This document shows positions 51,301-55,541 of a stretch of 64,000 nucleotides of DNA, piece after piece; position 1 is the first letter of the stretch; each line of letters opens with the position of its first letter. The stretch lies in contig NC_085108.1 in the NCBI RefSeq assembly GCF_030269925.1, forward strand, positions 3,286,001-3,350,000, read 5' to 3'. The notes under the pieces were generated by a model. It ran no database searches. It saw nothing but the letters and a program-made list of their open reading frames with translations, and was not told where the DNA came from. A program made the position numbers and the translations under genes. The DNA is from Bombyx mori (taxonomy: Eukaryota > Arthropoda > Insecta > Lepidoptera > Bombycidae).

Positions 51301-53394
51301 GGGATAGTAAGGGCGCTTGGGAGATATATTGTGCTGAAGGCCTTTGAAATAGAAGAGGACTTAATTTGAAACCACGCCTCATAAGCTCTTCTCTCTTCTC
51401 AATCTTCTCCATCCACCAAATAATGAACACTGCTGACACTTCACAAACGTCGCAGCAACCAGTTTCATTTATTGGGTTGCTCGGAAAGTAATTTCGTTTT
51501 TTCCCGACAGAGGATTTAATTGCATTTTTTTGCACCCAACTTCACATTTAAGCCGTGTGTATGGAGAAGGTGTGTTGACAGTAGTACGCCAGTGTCAGCA
51601 CTAGTTCGCTAAATTTCGATCCGGCAATTTTGATGCCGAAGATGCACCATGTTCGGGAAGGCCGGTTGAAGCTGATAAAGACGCAATAAAGGCATTAGTT
51701 GATGCGAACTGGCGAATAAGAACACGTTAGATCGGATTAAGGTTAAATTTATCAAATTCAACAGCTTATGACCACTTGAAAGGCCTGGGATTATACTCGA
51801 AGTTCGATGTATGGGTTCGTTTCCACAAAAAAAAAAACGAAATTTCTTTCCGAACAACCTATTATATAAGTCCCAATAGGACCTTCGGTAAATTATGATA
51901 ACCATTTTATATTCTAATGCAATTATTTATGAACGTCGTGATCAATGCATTGCCGATACATAACATACTTTCGCTCTTTTCAGCCCCGATCTGCCTTCCG
52001 GAACGAGGATCAGATTTCCTCGGCCAGTACGGCTGGGCAGCAGGCTGGGGTGCCCTCAGTCCTGGCTCCAGGCTCAGGCCACGGACGCTCCAGGCCGTTG
52101 ATGTACCGGTTTTGGACAATAGAGTCTGCGAGAGATGGCACAGAGCTAATGGTGAGCTTTTTTTTAAGTTAAAGTTCCACTAACACTTTTATTATGTAAG
52201 AATAGTTCAACATTATCTGGATATTGGATCCTACAGTTAAAACGGTCTGTCTGTCTATTTAAAAGGCAGTACGGGACCAGGGTGAATGCCACCACATACT
52301 TTGAAATATGAGACCAAATTCTGATTTAGACCAGGAATACCAGTACCAGAAATGGACCCACTTTTTTATTTTTTTATTGGTTAGATGGATGGACAGGCTT
52401 ACGGCCCACTTGGTGTTGAGTGGTTACCGGAGCCCATAGACATCTACAACGTAATTGCCGCCATCCACCTTGAGATATAAGTTTTAAGGTCTTAAGTATA
52501 GTTACAACGGCTGCCCCACCCTTCAAGCCGAAACGCATTACTGCTTCACGGTAGAAATAGGCAGGGTGGTGGTACCTACCCGCGCGGACCCACAAGAGGT
52601 CCTACCACGAGCAATTACGCAAATTATAATTTTGCGGGTTTGATTTTTATTACATGATGTTATTCCTTTACCGTGGAAGCCAATCGTGAATATTTGTTGA
52701 GTACATATTTCGTTAGAAAAATTGGTACCCGCCGGAGATTCGAACACCGATGTATCGCACAACACGAATGCACCGGACGTCTTATCCTTTAGGCCACGAC
52801 GCTACAAAAGTGTATATTCTCCAAACTTACTAATTTTACAGGAGAGCGTTTTGAAGGTTTAACATATTGTGATATTTTTAATATTAATCATCTTTGCAAC
52901 ATTTATTTCTTAAAATTATGTATTAATTTTGTTAATAGTAGTCAAAATGTAGGTTAACAAAAAAAAAAAAACTAAAACTAAATTACGCTCTTTTACAGTA
53001 TTTATGAGAAAAATACTGGTGATACCAATAATTGATTCCGCATATTAGCTCAATTTCGAATATTCGAATTTAATGCGAAAAGACGAATTATGTGACAAAG
53101 CTCCTTCAGACCAGCTATGTAGTCTATGTTTAAATTTCATGAATTTCCATTCTGTTACCAGGTATAAACGTAGTGATATACCCGGAGATGCTCTGCGCCG
53201 GTTACCGGGGGGGAGGCAAGGACAGCTGTCAGGGGGACAGCGGGGGGCCGCTGATGCTGGAACGCGGGGGACGCTGGTACCTCATCGGGGTTGTGTCCGC
53301 GGGTTACTCGTGCGCCAGTCGGGGTCAGCCGGGGATCTACCATCGGGTCGCACATACCGTCGACTGGATCTCACACGCCACCACCTTATCATAG
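17849..53394 (+). CDS. Clip-like, trypsin-type serine protease (five exons visible)
   Basis: Exons 17849-18304, 40069-40180, 49384-49637, 51984-52151 and 53162-53394 join in frame through GT/AG introns (phases 1, 2, 1, 1) into about 407 residues plus the stop. The order is a basic linker, a six-Cys knot (CX5CX5CX10CX6CC), a linking Cys, the activation site RRIVGG, and a complete S1 domain. The catalytic triad is visible: [13 protein letters not shown] and GDSGGP. Asp six residues before the catalytic Ser ([11 protein letters not shown]) predicts cleavage after Lys/Arg. The architecture recalls insect Stubble/CG8213/CG8170-type secreted or membrane-linked proteases; I cannot name the exact orthologue. 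The start codon and any signal or membrane segment are upstream of 17849 and unseen. Introns are up to 21.8 kb and full of transposons. Confidence 0.9.
18305..18970. other. Intron, no feature recognised
   Basis: First part of the 21.8-kb intron; only short frames. Confidence 0.5.
18971..19197 (-). mobile_element. Helitron, family H3
   Basis: On + it reads A|CTAGCTGGCCCGGCAAACG, with ATCGGTCCAGCCGTTTAAG inside and an AATATATATATATTATTATA end. It is related to the element at 57198. Confidence 0.75.
19366..19612 (+). mobile_element. Bm1 SINE, head missing
   Basis: ACTGGTGGTAGGACCTCTTG to AAGCAATAAAAAAAG; well preserved. Confidence 0.9.
19671..19961 (+). mobile_element. Helitron, family H2, complete
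   Basis: Starts TCTATATATATAAAAATG, contains AACGGCTGGACCGATTTGGC, and ends GCCGGGTTAACTAG before T. Sister copies in reverse are at 23176 and 41050. Confidence 0.82.
19962..20571. other. Intronic, unassigned apart from a CT repeat
   Basis: No gene seen; holds the microsatellite listed next. Confidence 0.5.
20231..20262. repeat. (CT)n microsatellite
   Basis: Uninterrupted CT run of about 12 units preceded by TCTCTCTCG. Confidence 0.95.
20572..20740 (-). repeat. Repeat B, truncated, with short local duplication
   Basis: Carries the TTTCTCGCCGGATCTTCTC block. The last 22 bp (TCTCGCCGGATCTTCTCGG) repeat part of it directly downstream. Confidence 0.78.
20741..21071 (-). repeat. LINE 3'-end-like A/T-rich tail
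   Basis: Begins with an AAT triplet run, then ATTTATTCAAGCCAAAATAT. This resembles the reverse of LINE 3' ends with short tandem tails. The family is not determined. Confidence 0.4.
21072..21480 (-). repeat. LINE-D 3' region
   Basis: Shares TTTCTCGCCGGATCTTCTC and CGGGCAGCTGCTAGCAAATC-like blocks with 45600-46030. The phrase GGCCACCAGTAATC plus an A-run occurs twice (21281 and 21450), suggesting a tandem or nested tail. Confidence 0.5.
21481..22105. other. Intronic, unassigned
   Basis: No recognisable gene or repeat. Confidence 0.5.
22106..22355 (+). mobile_element. Bm1 SINE, head missing, with apparent target duplication
   Basis: Flanked by near-identical host sequence AGTTAAACTCACGATCCATCG on both sides (22050 and 22361). 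This is either a long duplication around the insertion or an adjacent segmental duplication. Confidence 0.88.
22603..22850 (+). mobile_element. Bm1 SINE, head missing
   Basis: ACTGGTGGTAGGACCTCTTG to AAGCAATAAAAAAAAATAAA. A repeat-B scrap (GGTGAGCTCACGGGGCTC) lies just upstream at 22509. Confidence 0.9.
22970..23127 (+). repeat. Diverged repeat B
   Basis: Order retained: GAGGCTATT, GGTGAGCTCACGGGCTC, AATCTACCAC, AGAAGATCTGGCG, GTGGGCT. Confidence 0.7.
23176..23462 (-). mobile_element. Helitron H2, reverse copy
   Basis: On + it reads A|CTAGCTGACCCAGAAGACT and ends TTTATAAATATAGA; it matches 19671-19961 in reverse. Confidence 0.82.
23480..23730 (-). mobile_element. Probable Helitron, worn 3' end
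   Basis: Begins CTCGCCCGCTTCGCTGGGC and ends ATATATTAGTATAGAT. It abuts the H2 copy, and CTAG is not preserved. Confidence 0.6.
23912..24012 (-). mobile_element. Bm1 3' fragment
   Basis: T-run, then GGATGGATAAGCTCACAGCC to ACGTAAATGCGCCAC. Confidence 0.84.
24013..24367. other. Intronic, unassigned
   Basis: The frame at 24102-24299 has no recognisable domain. 24030-24105 weakly recalls the LINE-C tail. Confidence 0.45.
24368..24668 (-). repeat. Repeat B, near full length
   Basis: From TCCTCCCGATCCACTAACGG to ATAGGTAGGAAAAAAAAG. Confidence 0.85.
24669..25039. other. Intronic, unassigned
   Basis: Nothing recognised. Confidence 0.5.
25040..25534 (+). pseudogene. LINE-C reverse-transcriptase C-terminus and 3' tail
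   Basis: A 5'-truncated copy of the non-LTR family also seen at 61440-62030. The coding part contains [18 protein letters not shown] sequence with a frame break, then an open stretch (25171-25476) including [19 protein letters not shown] and [15 protein letters not shown], stop, and the tail ending GGGCAATAAAAAAAAAA. The C-terminal thumb/tail region lacks the RT and endonuclease domains. The clade is probably Jockey/CR1-like, from memory. Confidence 0.8.
25760..26199 (-). mobile_element. Bm1 SINE, full length with Pol III head
   Basis: Runs from the T-rich tail complement through the body to GGGATTCGAACACC (B box in reverse) and GGCCACGACGACTTC (head in reverse). The A-box area is altered (TTTTATTTTAGGCC). 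Confidence 0.92.
26410..26729 (-). repeat. Repeat B, full length
   Basis: ACGTCATTTCGGATCCTCCC to GCTTAGGGAGGGAAAAAAAA. Confidence 0.86.
26745..26939 (+). mobile_element. Helitron-like, family H6
   Basis: Has the TGTTTGTTTGTTCCGGC start region, AACGGCTGGACCGATTTTG, and ends GGCGGATCGCTAG before T. It is related in reverse to 44271-44440. Confidence 0.68.
26940..27389. other. Intronic, unassigned
   Basis: A CGCTTTTATTAG...GAATCTTTGAACGTCATTT scrap at 27248 recurs near 46484 and 6436 but was not resolved into an element. Confidence 0.45.
27390..27655 (+). repeat. Repeat B, left arm of an inverted pair
   Basis: Plus-orientation copy, missing the first ~50 bp, ending AATGGATCGGGAGGTTCCG. Confidence 0.84.
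27840..28130 (-). repeat. Repeat B, right arm of an inverted pair
   Basis: Opposite orientation to the copy 184 bp to its left, forming a large imperfect inverted repeat. Confidence 0.86.
28131..28864. other. Intronic; old Bm1 scrap and G-run
   Basis: 28480-28590 keeps Bm1 minus-orientation pieces (GCGGCAGAAATAGG, AACGGGTTTGATTTTAATCA) around a run of 12 G's at 28498-28509. The remainder is unassigned; TTAACCGACTT at 28634 recalls the CCGACTTC MITE end. Confidence 0.55.
28865..29103 (+). mobile_element. Bm1 SINE, head missing
   Basis: GGGTTAGGACCTCTTGTGAG to AAGCAATAAAAAAA. Confidence 0.89.
29104..29412. other. Intronic, unassigned
   Basis: AT-rich; nothing recognised. Confidence 0.5.
29413..29800 (+). 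mobile_element. GGACTTTTTGG element, copy 2
   Basis: Starts GGACTTTTTGGCGGGAACGC, with the inverted counterpart GGATCCTCCAAAAAGTCC at about 29561-29579. It is followed by the shared ATTTTACTGAGATTATATTT and ATTTCATTTC-rich tract. Confidence 0.65.
29801..30530. other. Intronic AT-rich sequence, unassigned
   Basis: No supported gene. Confidence 0.5.
30531..30724 (+). repeat. Repeat B, interrupted by Bm1
   Basis: Breaks off at GGGCTGTGTCTATG, where the T-run of the adjoining Bm1 begins. Confidence 0.82.
30725..31168 (-). mobile_element. Bm1 SINE, full length with Pol III head
   Basis: Complete from T-run to GGCCACAACGACTTC, with B box GGGATTCGAACACC and A-box region CTTATCCGTTAGGCC in reverse. 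It is the best-preserved long copy here together with 12646. Confidence 0.93.
31183..31587 (+). mobile_element. Helitron H1, copy 4, plus orientation
   Basis: Starts TCTATATATTAATACGTG and ends with the hairpin GTCGAATTTCGAC, then ACTGCGGGACCACTAG before T. It sits 14 bp from a full-length Bm1. Confidence 0.85.
31588..31947. other. Intronic, unassigned
   Basis: Nothing recognised. Confidence 0.5.
31948..32588 (+). pseudogene. RTE-type LINE C-terminus split by a Bm1 insertion
   Basis: The frame 31948-32139 reads into [16 protein letters not shown] and [12 protein letters not shown]. After the 338-bp insertion the same frame resumes with [14 protein letters not shown] and ends RKISWADPT plus stop at 32586-32588. 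The WYG.VxRR and GRGRxRKTW pattern is that of the C-terminal end of RTE-like reverse transcriptases. The rest of the LINE is absent. Confidence 0.78.
32147..32477 (+). mobile_element. Bm1 SINE with 7-bp target duplication
   Basis: 5'-truncated, starting CAAATATTCACGATTGAC and ending AATAAATAAAAAAA. It is flanked by ACATGGA at 32140-32146 and 32478-32484. Confidence 0.93.
32615..32756 (+). mobile_element. Bm1 fragment with (GAA)n
   Basis: Bm1 body up to GCCGCTGTAACTATAGA, then a run of seven AGA/GAA units at 32722-32743, then a repeated GCTGTAACTATAGACC. The GAA expansion sits within a short duplication. Confidence 0.8.
32966..33000. repeat. (ATC)n microsatellite
   Basis: ATCATCATTATCATCATC-type run next to the RTE fragment, the usual tail type of RTE LINEs. 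Confidence 0.85.
33008..33290 (-). pseudogene. RTE-type LINE C-terminus
   Basis: The minus frame 33015-33266 reads [19 protein letters not shown], then [16 protein letters not shown] and KTCCANPR, followed (on +, to the left) by a triplet (ATC) tail. This is a 5'-truncated RTE 3' end. Confidence 0.82.
33395..33590 (+). pseudogene. LINE C-terminal fragment (RTE-like)
   Basis: The plus frame contains [15 protein letters not shown], then [13 protein letters not shown] and LSKGHDPQS plus stop, and ends in GGAGGAGGA. The R(R/P)RGR..RW plus AEDR..W pattern marks a LINE C-terminus of a different family from the two above. Confidence 0.7.
33848..33950 (+). mobile_element. Solo Bm1 tRNA-like head
   Basis: GAAGTCGTCGTGGCCTAAAG with B box GTGTTCGAATCCC, then stops at TCTAATGAAAT. 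A head-only fragment keeping both Pol III boxes. Confidence 0.88.
34211..34346 (-). mobile_element. Bm1 middle fragment
   Basis: From TATGAGTTCTAAGG to AGAGGTCCTACCACCAGTAA. Confidence 0.82.
34360..34480 (-). mobile_element. LINE-C 3' tail
   Basis: T-run, GCCCTTGTAGGCAGACGAGC, to CAGAGCCAAGCAGCTGCCTA. Confidence 0.82.
34704..34948 (+). mobile_element. Bm1 SINE, head missing
   Basis: ACTGGTGGTAGGACCGCTTG to TCATGAATATAATAAAAATA; diverged tail. Confidence 0.88.
34984..36260 (+). mobile_element. Complete-ended mariner, maT (DD37D) type
   Basis: 1277 bp between TA dinucleotides (34982-34983 and 36261-36262). Ends are inverted: GTCAGGTCATAAGTATTGTC against the complement of GACAGAATTTATGACCTGAC, about 20 of 23 matching. 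One transposase frame spans most of the interior. It lies in a protease intron, on the same strand as the host gene. Confidence 0.92.
35121..36139 (+). pseudogene. Inactivated DD37D mariner transposase
   Basis: N-terminal paired-type helix-turn-helix (residues about 1-110, including [11 protein letters not shown] and SRTTVKRVL). The catalytic residues are in [19 protein letters not shown] and [13 protein letters not shown]; 37 residues lie between the second and third Asp, the maT spacing. Two lesions were seen: an in-frame TAA at 35670-35672 (the frame is unchanged on both sides) and a frame-shifting deletion just after DYKIWQ near 35985. Beyond it the final segment ([10 protein letters not shown] to HGGHFE, stop 36137-36139) is readable in another frame. 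All three Asp survive, so decay is recent, but the copy cannot encode an active enzyme. Confidence 0.9.
36546..36905 (+). mobile_element. GGACTTTTTGG element, copy 3
   Basis: Starts AGGACTTTTTGGCGGGAACG after a short ATCAA repeat, with the same order of blocks as 29413-29800. Confidence 0.65.
36906..37844. other. Intronic; LINE 3'-end scrap at 36975-37100, otherwise unassigned
   Basis: 36975-37100 has CTGAGAAGAATTGGCAAGAA and ACTCAGCGGG as in the LINE 3' untranslated region near 59900. The rest is unrecognised. Confidence 0.5.
37845..38085 (+). mobile_element. Bm1 SINE, head missing
   Basis: CTGGTGGTAGGACCTCTTCT to AAGCAATAAAAAAAAAG. Confidence 0.89.
38086..38693. other. Intronic, unassigned
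   Basis: AT-rich; would be the promoter region if the candidate exon at 38694 is real, but no clear core promoter was seen. Confidence 0.4.
38694..38823 (+). CDS. Candidate alternative first exon of the protease (speculative)
   Basis: ATG in good context (AAAATGG) opens a 43-codon stretch. It starts with a signal-peptide-like segment, [19 protein letters not shown], then a Lys-rich stretch, and meets a plausible donor CTCAAG|GTACAG at 38824. It would end in phase 1, exactly what the exon at 40069 needs. Joined, it would place a secretion signal and a short linker before the Cys and the RIVGG site, skipping the clip-like exon. Without transcript data this may be chance: the frame simply runs to a stop at 38903 if unspliced. 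Confidence 0.25.
38914..39331 (-). mobile_element. Helitron H1, copy 5, complete
   Basis: On + it reads A|CTAGAGGTCCCGCAGTAG, palindrome, body, and TTAATATATAGA. It begins 11 bp after the stop of the candidate short frame. Confidence 0.84.
39410..39530 (+). mobile_element. Bm1 3' fragment, diverged
   Basis: ATACCGAGACTCACATG to CGCAATAAAAAAAAAC. Confidence 0.8.
39588..39757 (+). mobile_element. Bm1 with 3' internal deletion
   Basis: Jumps from CTTATATCTCAAG directly to CTTGTCCACCTATCTAAGC, then the tail. Confidence 0.86.
39797..40010 (-). mobile_element. SINE-2, reverse copy, head eroded
   Basis: Body matches 6461-6712 in reverse and ends at GGCGAGATTCGAACCC (B box complement). It stops 58 bp short of the protease exon. 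Confidence 0.72.
40069..40180 (+). CDS. Protease exon: activation site and N-terminus of S1 domain
   Basis: Acceptor ATTTTCAG, donor TCAAG|GTATTT. It encodes the linking Cys ([11 protein letters not shown]), the cleavage site R|IVGG and PWQAYIRIG. It enters in phase 1 and leaves in phase 2. Confidence 0.93.
40181..41049. other. Intronic, unassigned
   Basis: Only an ATG-triplet run at 40952-40970 stands out. Confidence 0.5.
41050..41307 (-). mobile_element. Helitron H2, reverse copy with deletion
   Basis: On + it reads A|CTAGCTGACCCGGCAGACT to ATATATAGA. About 30 bp (the CGGTCCAGCCGTTCTCG segment) is missing compared with 23176-23462. Confidence 0.8.
41308..41768. other. Intronic, unassigned
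   Basis: Nothing recognised. Confidence 0.5.
41769..42110 (+). repeat. Repeat B, composite
   Basis: A plus copy to GGTAACTAAAAGCACCG, then a rearranged piece containing AGACCATCAGCTTAGGTAAG (the start segment in reverse). A second small GAGAAGATCCCGCGAG block follows at 42138. Confidence 0.75.
42170..42380 (-). repeat. LINE 3'-end-like tail
   Basis: TTTATTTAATATATTTTG start with an ATTT tandem, then GTTGTAATCTCTTCCAGTAG. The layout resembles reverse LINE 3' ends. Confidence 0.4.
42381..43050. other. Intronic, unassigned
   Basis: Frames at 42404-42616 and 42633-42860 have no recognisable domain or splice support. Confidence 0.45.
43052..43295 (+). mobile_element. Bm1 SINE, head missing
   Basis: CACTGGTGGTAGGACCTCTT to AAAGCAATAAAAAAAAA. 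Confidence 0.9.
43396..43573 (+). mobile_element. LINE-C 3' end
   Basis: Begins within the sequence for the [10 protein letters not shown] segment (one base deleted at TTCTTCAACGAGG) and ends AAAGGCAATAAAAAAAAAA. Confidence 0.85.
43582..43936 (-). mobile_element. CCGACTTC-type MITE, copy 2
   Basis: Begins TTTAACAAAAACCGACTTCA and ends TTTGAAGTCGGTTAAA, giving inverted ends of about 17 bp. It is 355 bp and non-coding. Confidence 0.75.
43937..44270. other. Intronic, unassigned
   Basis: Nothing recognised. Confidence 0.5.
44271..44440 (-). mobile_element. Helitron-like, family H6, reverse
   Basis: Carries the GC-rich hairpin CCCCGCG...CGCGGGG at its 3' side (44277-44301), then CTAGTC, AATCGGTCCAGCCGTTCC and CGGAACAAACAGACAG. 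Confidence 0.62.
44650..44895 (-). mobile_element. Bm1 SINE, head missing
   Basis: TTTTTTTATTGCTTAGATAG to AGGTCCTACCACCAGTAAA. Confidence 0.9.
44896..45257. other. Intronic, unassigned
   Basis: AT-rich; nothing recognised. Confidence 0.5.
45258..45498 (-). mobile_element. Bm1 SINE, head missing
   Basis: TTTTAGTGCTTAGGAGGACG to CGTCCTACCACCAGTAAAA; diverged near its tail. Confidence 0.88.
45600..46030 (-). repeat. LINE-D 3' region split by Bm1
   Basis: TTTCTCGCCGGATCTTCTC (45713) and CGGGCAGTTGTTAGGCAAATC (45979) are neighbours in the relative at 21072 but are separated here by 45798-45967. Confidence 0.55.
45798..45967 (-). mobile_element. Bm1 insertion, truncated, in LINE-D
   Basis: TTTTTTATTGCTTAAATGGG to TTCACGGCAGAAATAGGC, lacking the AAACCGAAACGCATTA segment. 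Confidence 0.85.
46031..46691. other. Intronic; partly a small unresolved repeat
   Basis: 46480-46560 (CGCTTTTATTAGTTTC...GGAATCTTTGAACATG) also occurs in part at 27248 and 6436. The remainder is unassigned. Confidence 0.45.
46692..46957. repeat. Nested inverted repeat (hairpin)
   Basis: Outer arms CTAACAAAATACGCTTTTAT against its complement ending 46950, and inner arms AAAGCGTGGGGTGC / GCACCCCACGCTTT (46744-46757 and 46830-46843) around a 72-bp loop. Possibly a MITE. Confidence 0.75.
47171..47330 (-). repeat. LINE 3' tail with (GA)n
   Basis: AAAGAGAGAGAGAGAGAGAA, then ATACACTTTATTGCACACCA and GCGATCTCTTCCAGGCAACC, a layout common to reverse lepidopteran LINE 3' ends. Confidence 0.5.
47331..48492. 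other. Intronic, unassigned
   Basis: More than 1 kb with no recognised repeat or coding exon. Frames at 47924-48172 (-) and 48254-48490 (-) have no recognisable domain. Confidence 0.45.
48493..48640 (+). mobile_element. Bm1 SINE with large internal deletion
   Basis: GTAGTAGGACCTCTTGTGAG joins directly to TCCTTAGAACTTATATCTC, losing about 100 bp, then a normal tail. Confidence 0.87.
48641..49383. other. Intronic, unassigned
   Basis: Ends in the acceptor TTTTCAATTCCAG of the next exon. Confidence 0.5.
49384..49637 (+). CDS. Protease exon: catalytic His and Asp
   Basis: Encodes [17 protein letters not shown] with the catalytic His and [11 protein letters not shown] with the catalytic Asp. Donor ATAT|GTAAGT. 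It enters in phase 2 and leaves in phase 1. Base composition is GC-rich compared with the flanking introns. Confidence 0.95.
49693..49886 (+). mobile_element. Helitron with complete 3' end
   Basis: Contains AAAGCTACGCAACGGATTTT and ends GCGAGGGCGGGTTGCTAG before T. The 5' limit is approximate. Confidence 0.72.
50140..50245 (+). pseudogene. Short LINE C-terminal scrap
   Basis: TGATGAGAGAACATGCTGAA, then CCCACACGTTGTGGGATAAG and an AAGAAGAAG tail. This looks like the last codons of an RTE-like LINE with a triplet tail. Confidence 0.45.
50393..50660 (-). pseudogene. RTE-type LINE C-terminus
   Basis: The minus frame reads [33 protein letters not shown] and [15 protein letters not shown]. This is the conserved RWYG.VKR / RGR.KTR.KDV / DRAKWR tail of RTE LINEs. 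Confidence 0.8.
50661..51019. other. Intronic, unassigned
   Basis: Nothing recognised. Confidence 0.5.
51020..51360 (-). pseudogene. Diverged LINE-C relative, C-terminus
   Basis: The minus frame ends [20 protein letters not shown], then [16 protein letters not shown], clearly homologous to the LINE-C C-terminus ([20 protein letters not shown]) but much diverged. The tail side is a T-run near 51020. Confidence 0.75.
51472..51861 (+). mobile_element. Internally deleted mariner (DD34D-like)
   Basis: About 390 bp with inverted ends TTGGGTTGCTCGGAAAG and the complement of CTTTCCGAACAACCTA. Internal codons resemble mariner transposase ([19 protein letters not shown], then [15 protein letters not shown]), with stops and without the catalytic core. 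It is an ordinary non-autonomous deletion derivative, 123 bp upstream of a protease exon. Confidence 0.85.
51984..52151 (+). CDS. Protease exon: middle of S1 domain
   Basis: Acceptor CTCTTTTCAG, donor AATG|GTGAGC. It encodes [20 protein letters not shown] and the segment up to CERWHRANG. Phases are 1 and 1. Confidence 0.94.
52362..52804 (-). mobile_element. Bm1 SINE, full length, in protease intron 4
   Basis: T-run to GGCCACGACGCTAC. The reverse B box is damaged (GCCGGAGATTCGAACACC). Confidence 0.92.
53162..53394 (+). CDS. Protease last exon: catalytic Ser and stop
   Basis: Acceptor GTTACCAG. It encodes [19 protein letters not shown] with the catalytic Ser and the S1-pocket Asp, the [16 protein letters not shown] segment, the final DWIS helix, and TAG at 53392-53394. 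Confidence 0.95.
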
Positions 53395-54509
53395 CAGCCT
53401 TAAGCAAAGACCCCTCAAACTTTTAAAATACGTTGCCCAAAATCATTCTATGTTTCTTTTCGACTTTACACATCTGAGGTATGTGTGAGAGAGATAGAAA
53501 GCATGTTCTGGAATGACCGGCAACTAATGGAATGTATAGAAAAACGTACTTCAAGTTTTGTATTCGAATCTTCCGTCCCGTTTTCGCCTATCGAGTTTTC
53601 ATAACGAGTGAACGAGACAAAGCTTAAGGATTAGAAGCGCACATCGAGTATTAAGTGCTATTATTTATAACAGTCGAATTTTGGATACTCGTGACGCGTG
53701 GAATTAAGAAGGCGTGTTCTGTCTCTTTCGAACGCGTTTGCAGAGCACCGTGCATGAAAGGGACAGAACGAGGCGTAGCTCTCGCGTTCTGTGTTACATT
53801 TGAGTCAGTAGAGTTCCACTCAAAGGAACATTCCAGACTTTTATTGTTAATCAAAAAGTTTATTAACAATTAACTAGCATGTCCGTTGCTGGCCTCACGG
53901 CTTTTGAGCTTGCAATTTATTTATTTAATCGATGTACCATCTGGCATAAAGTGGTATCTTGGGCCCATAGACATCACCACGATAATGCGACTTGAGGTCG
54001 AAAGTACAATAGCATTGTATTATTACTTAATCCTTTAAACTACAAATAGGCAGCACGGTGGTACTCAGACGTGGTACCCCACAATACCACCAGCGTAAAG
54101 TCTATCGAGAGATAAATTGAATAACGAACACTCTATAAAAACTAAAGTACCCTCATATTTTGTAAATAGTTCATACGTACATTTGTGAATACACATAACA
54201 TTATTTATAAGCTTTTACCAATAAAATAAAATAAAAAATGTAAATAAATTAATTATTTAAACAACAAAAAAAAAGCTCGTAATTAATTTAAGAATTCTAA
54301 TTTATTACCCCCCGTTTTTTTTTTCTTCGTATTTTTATAATTAAATTTAAGTACTTGAAATTTTTATTTTAATAAATTCATATTTATTGTTTAATGGAAT
54401 TGTTTTATTTTTACATCCGTCAGTTGAAGACCGCGTTAATGACGTCACGACTCGAACGCGCATTGTATTACAAATAAAATGTACAGCTAACCGACACGCA
54501 TGACCCACT
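53395..54509. other. Protease 3' untranslated and intergenic region
   Basis: The first possible strand-appropriate AATAAA cluster is at 54220. 53930-54095 contains a very old Bm1 in reverse (CATAGACATCACCACG, GTGGTACTCAGACG). Confidence 0.5.
54220..54225 (+). terminator. Possible polyadenylation signal of the protease gene
   Basis: AATAAA in a run of three overlapping signals, 826 bp after the stop; the distance is long, so this is tentative. Confidence 0.35.
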
Positions 54510-54755
54510 TACTGGTGATAGGACCTGTTGTGAGTGCGCACGGGTAGGTACCACCGCCCTGCCTATTTCTGCTGTGAAGCAATGATGCGTTTCGGTTTGA
54601 AGGGTGGAGCAGCCGTTGTAACTATACTGAGACCTTAGAACTTATATCTCAAGGTGAATGGCGCATTTACATTGTAGATGTCTATGGGCTTCAGTAACCA
54701 CTTAACACCAAGTGGGCTGTGAGCTCGTCCACCCATTTAAGTAATAAAAAAAAAA
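54510..54755 (+). mobile_element. Bm1 SINE, head missing
   Basis: ACTGGTGATAGGACCTGTTG to AAGTAATAAAAAAAAAC; lies between the two convergent genes. Confidence 0.9.
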
Positions 54756-55244
54756 CAGCTCCCGCTGTATTCTCGAACTGCAGACAAATTATCTGTCTCG
54801 CTCACACACGGACCGTCGAACGCATGCTATCCCCTTCCCTATTCGGAAACATTTGGATATTCTCAAAGCGTTACGTTTCAGAGTATGTGATCAATTCGTT
54901 TTCCATTGCTGATTCTGATAAAAGCACTGGTTACCGGTGACCATGGACATCACAACGTTGTAGCCGGTTTGTGACATGAGTCAAACTTGCAGCCTATTAA
55001 TAACAAACTTAAACATATTTTAAACCAAAAGGCAAAATTATATTAGTCCGCACTAGTTCGATGAATCTAGAATAACCCTTGGAGGTTACTAGAATATGTA
55101 GGCAAAATTATTAGTGTTTTTGAAAGATTATGACGAATATATAATTTATGAAAAAAATTCGTAACAAACTTTAATTTTAAAATAGACAAGCTTAAAAGAT
55201 ACACGGATATAGAATAAATGACGAATATAAATGTGTTCAAAATT

Positions 55245-55250
55245 TTTATT
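55245..55250 (-). terminator. Possible polyadenylation signal of the ACE-like gene
   Basis: AATAAA on the minus strand, 129 bp beyond the stop codon at 55379-55381. Confidence 0.5.
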
Positions 55251-55378
55251 ATCTCTCAATAACACGACCAATCTAAGCTTTCAAATAAAATAAATAAAAG
55301 GTAAAGAGACATTTTAATTCAATTCTTAATTTAAATTGTAACTAACGGTCGTTTAAAAACTGTTTCTGATTGCTTGAT

Positions 55379-55541
55379 TCACCAGCCAATCGGAATCCGA
55401 TATCGGGCAACCATCTTGTTTAATATCTTGTACAGCGGCCGGTAGTATCGTTTCAGAGCTGCCCCAGAGATGTCGTCTATCCCCGTCGCAGCCTTCAAGA
55501 TGACACGCCAGTGTTTTGAGTGGCCAGGTTTCATTATTTCT
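55379..55541 (-). CDS. ACE-like last exon
   Basis: Acceptor CATTTTAG. It encodes EIMKPGHSKHW to KILNKMVARYRIPIGW and TGA. This corresponds to the final helices of the M2 fold (the segment after RLxxxMKxG in other ACEs). Confidence 0.9.
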
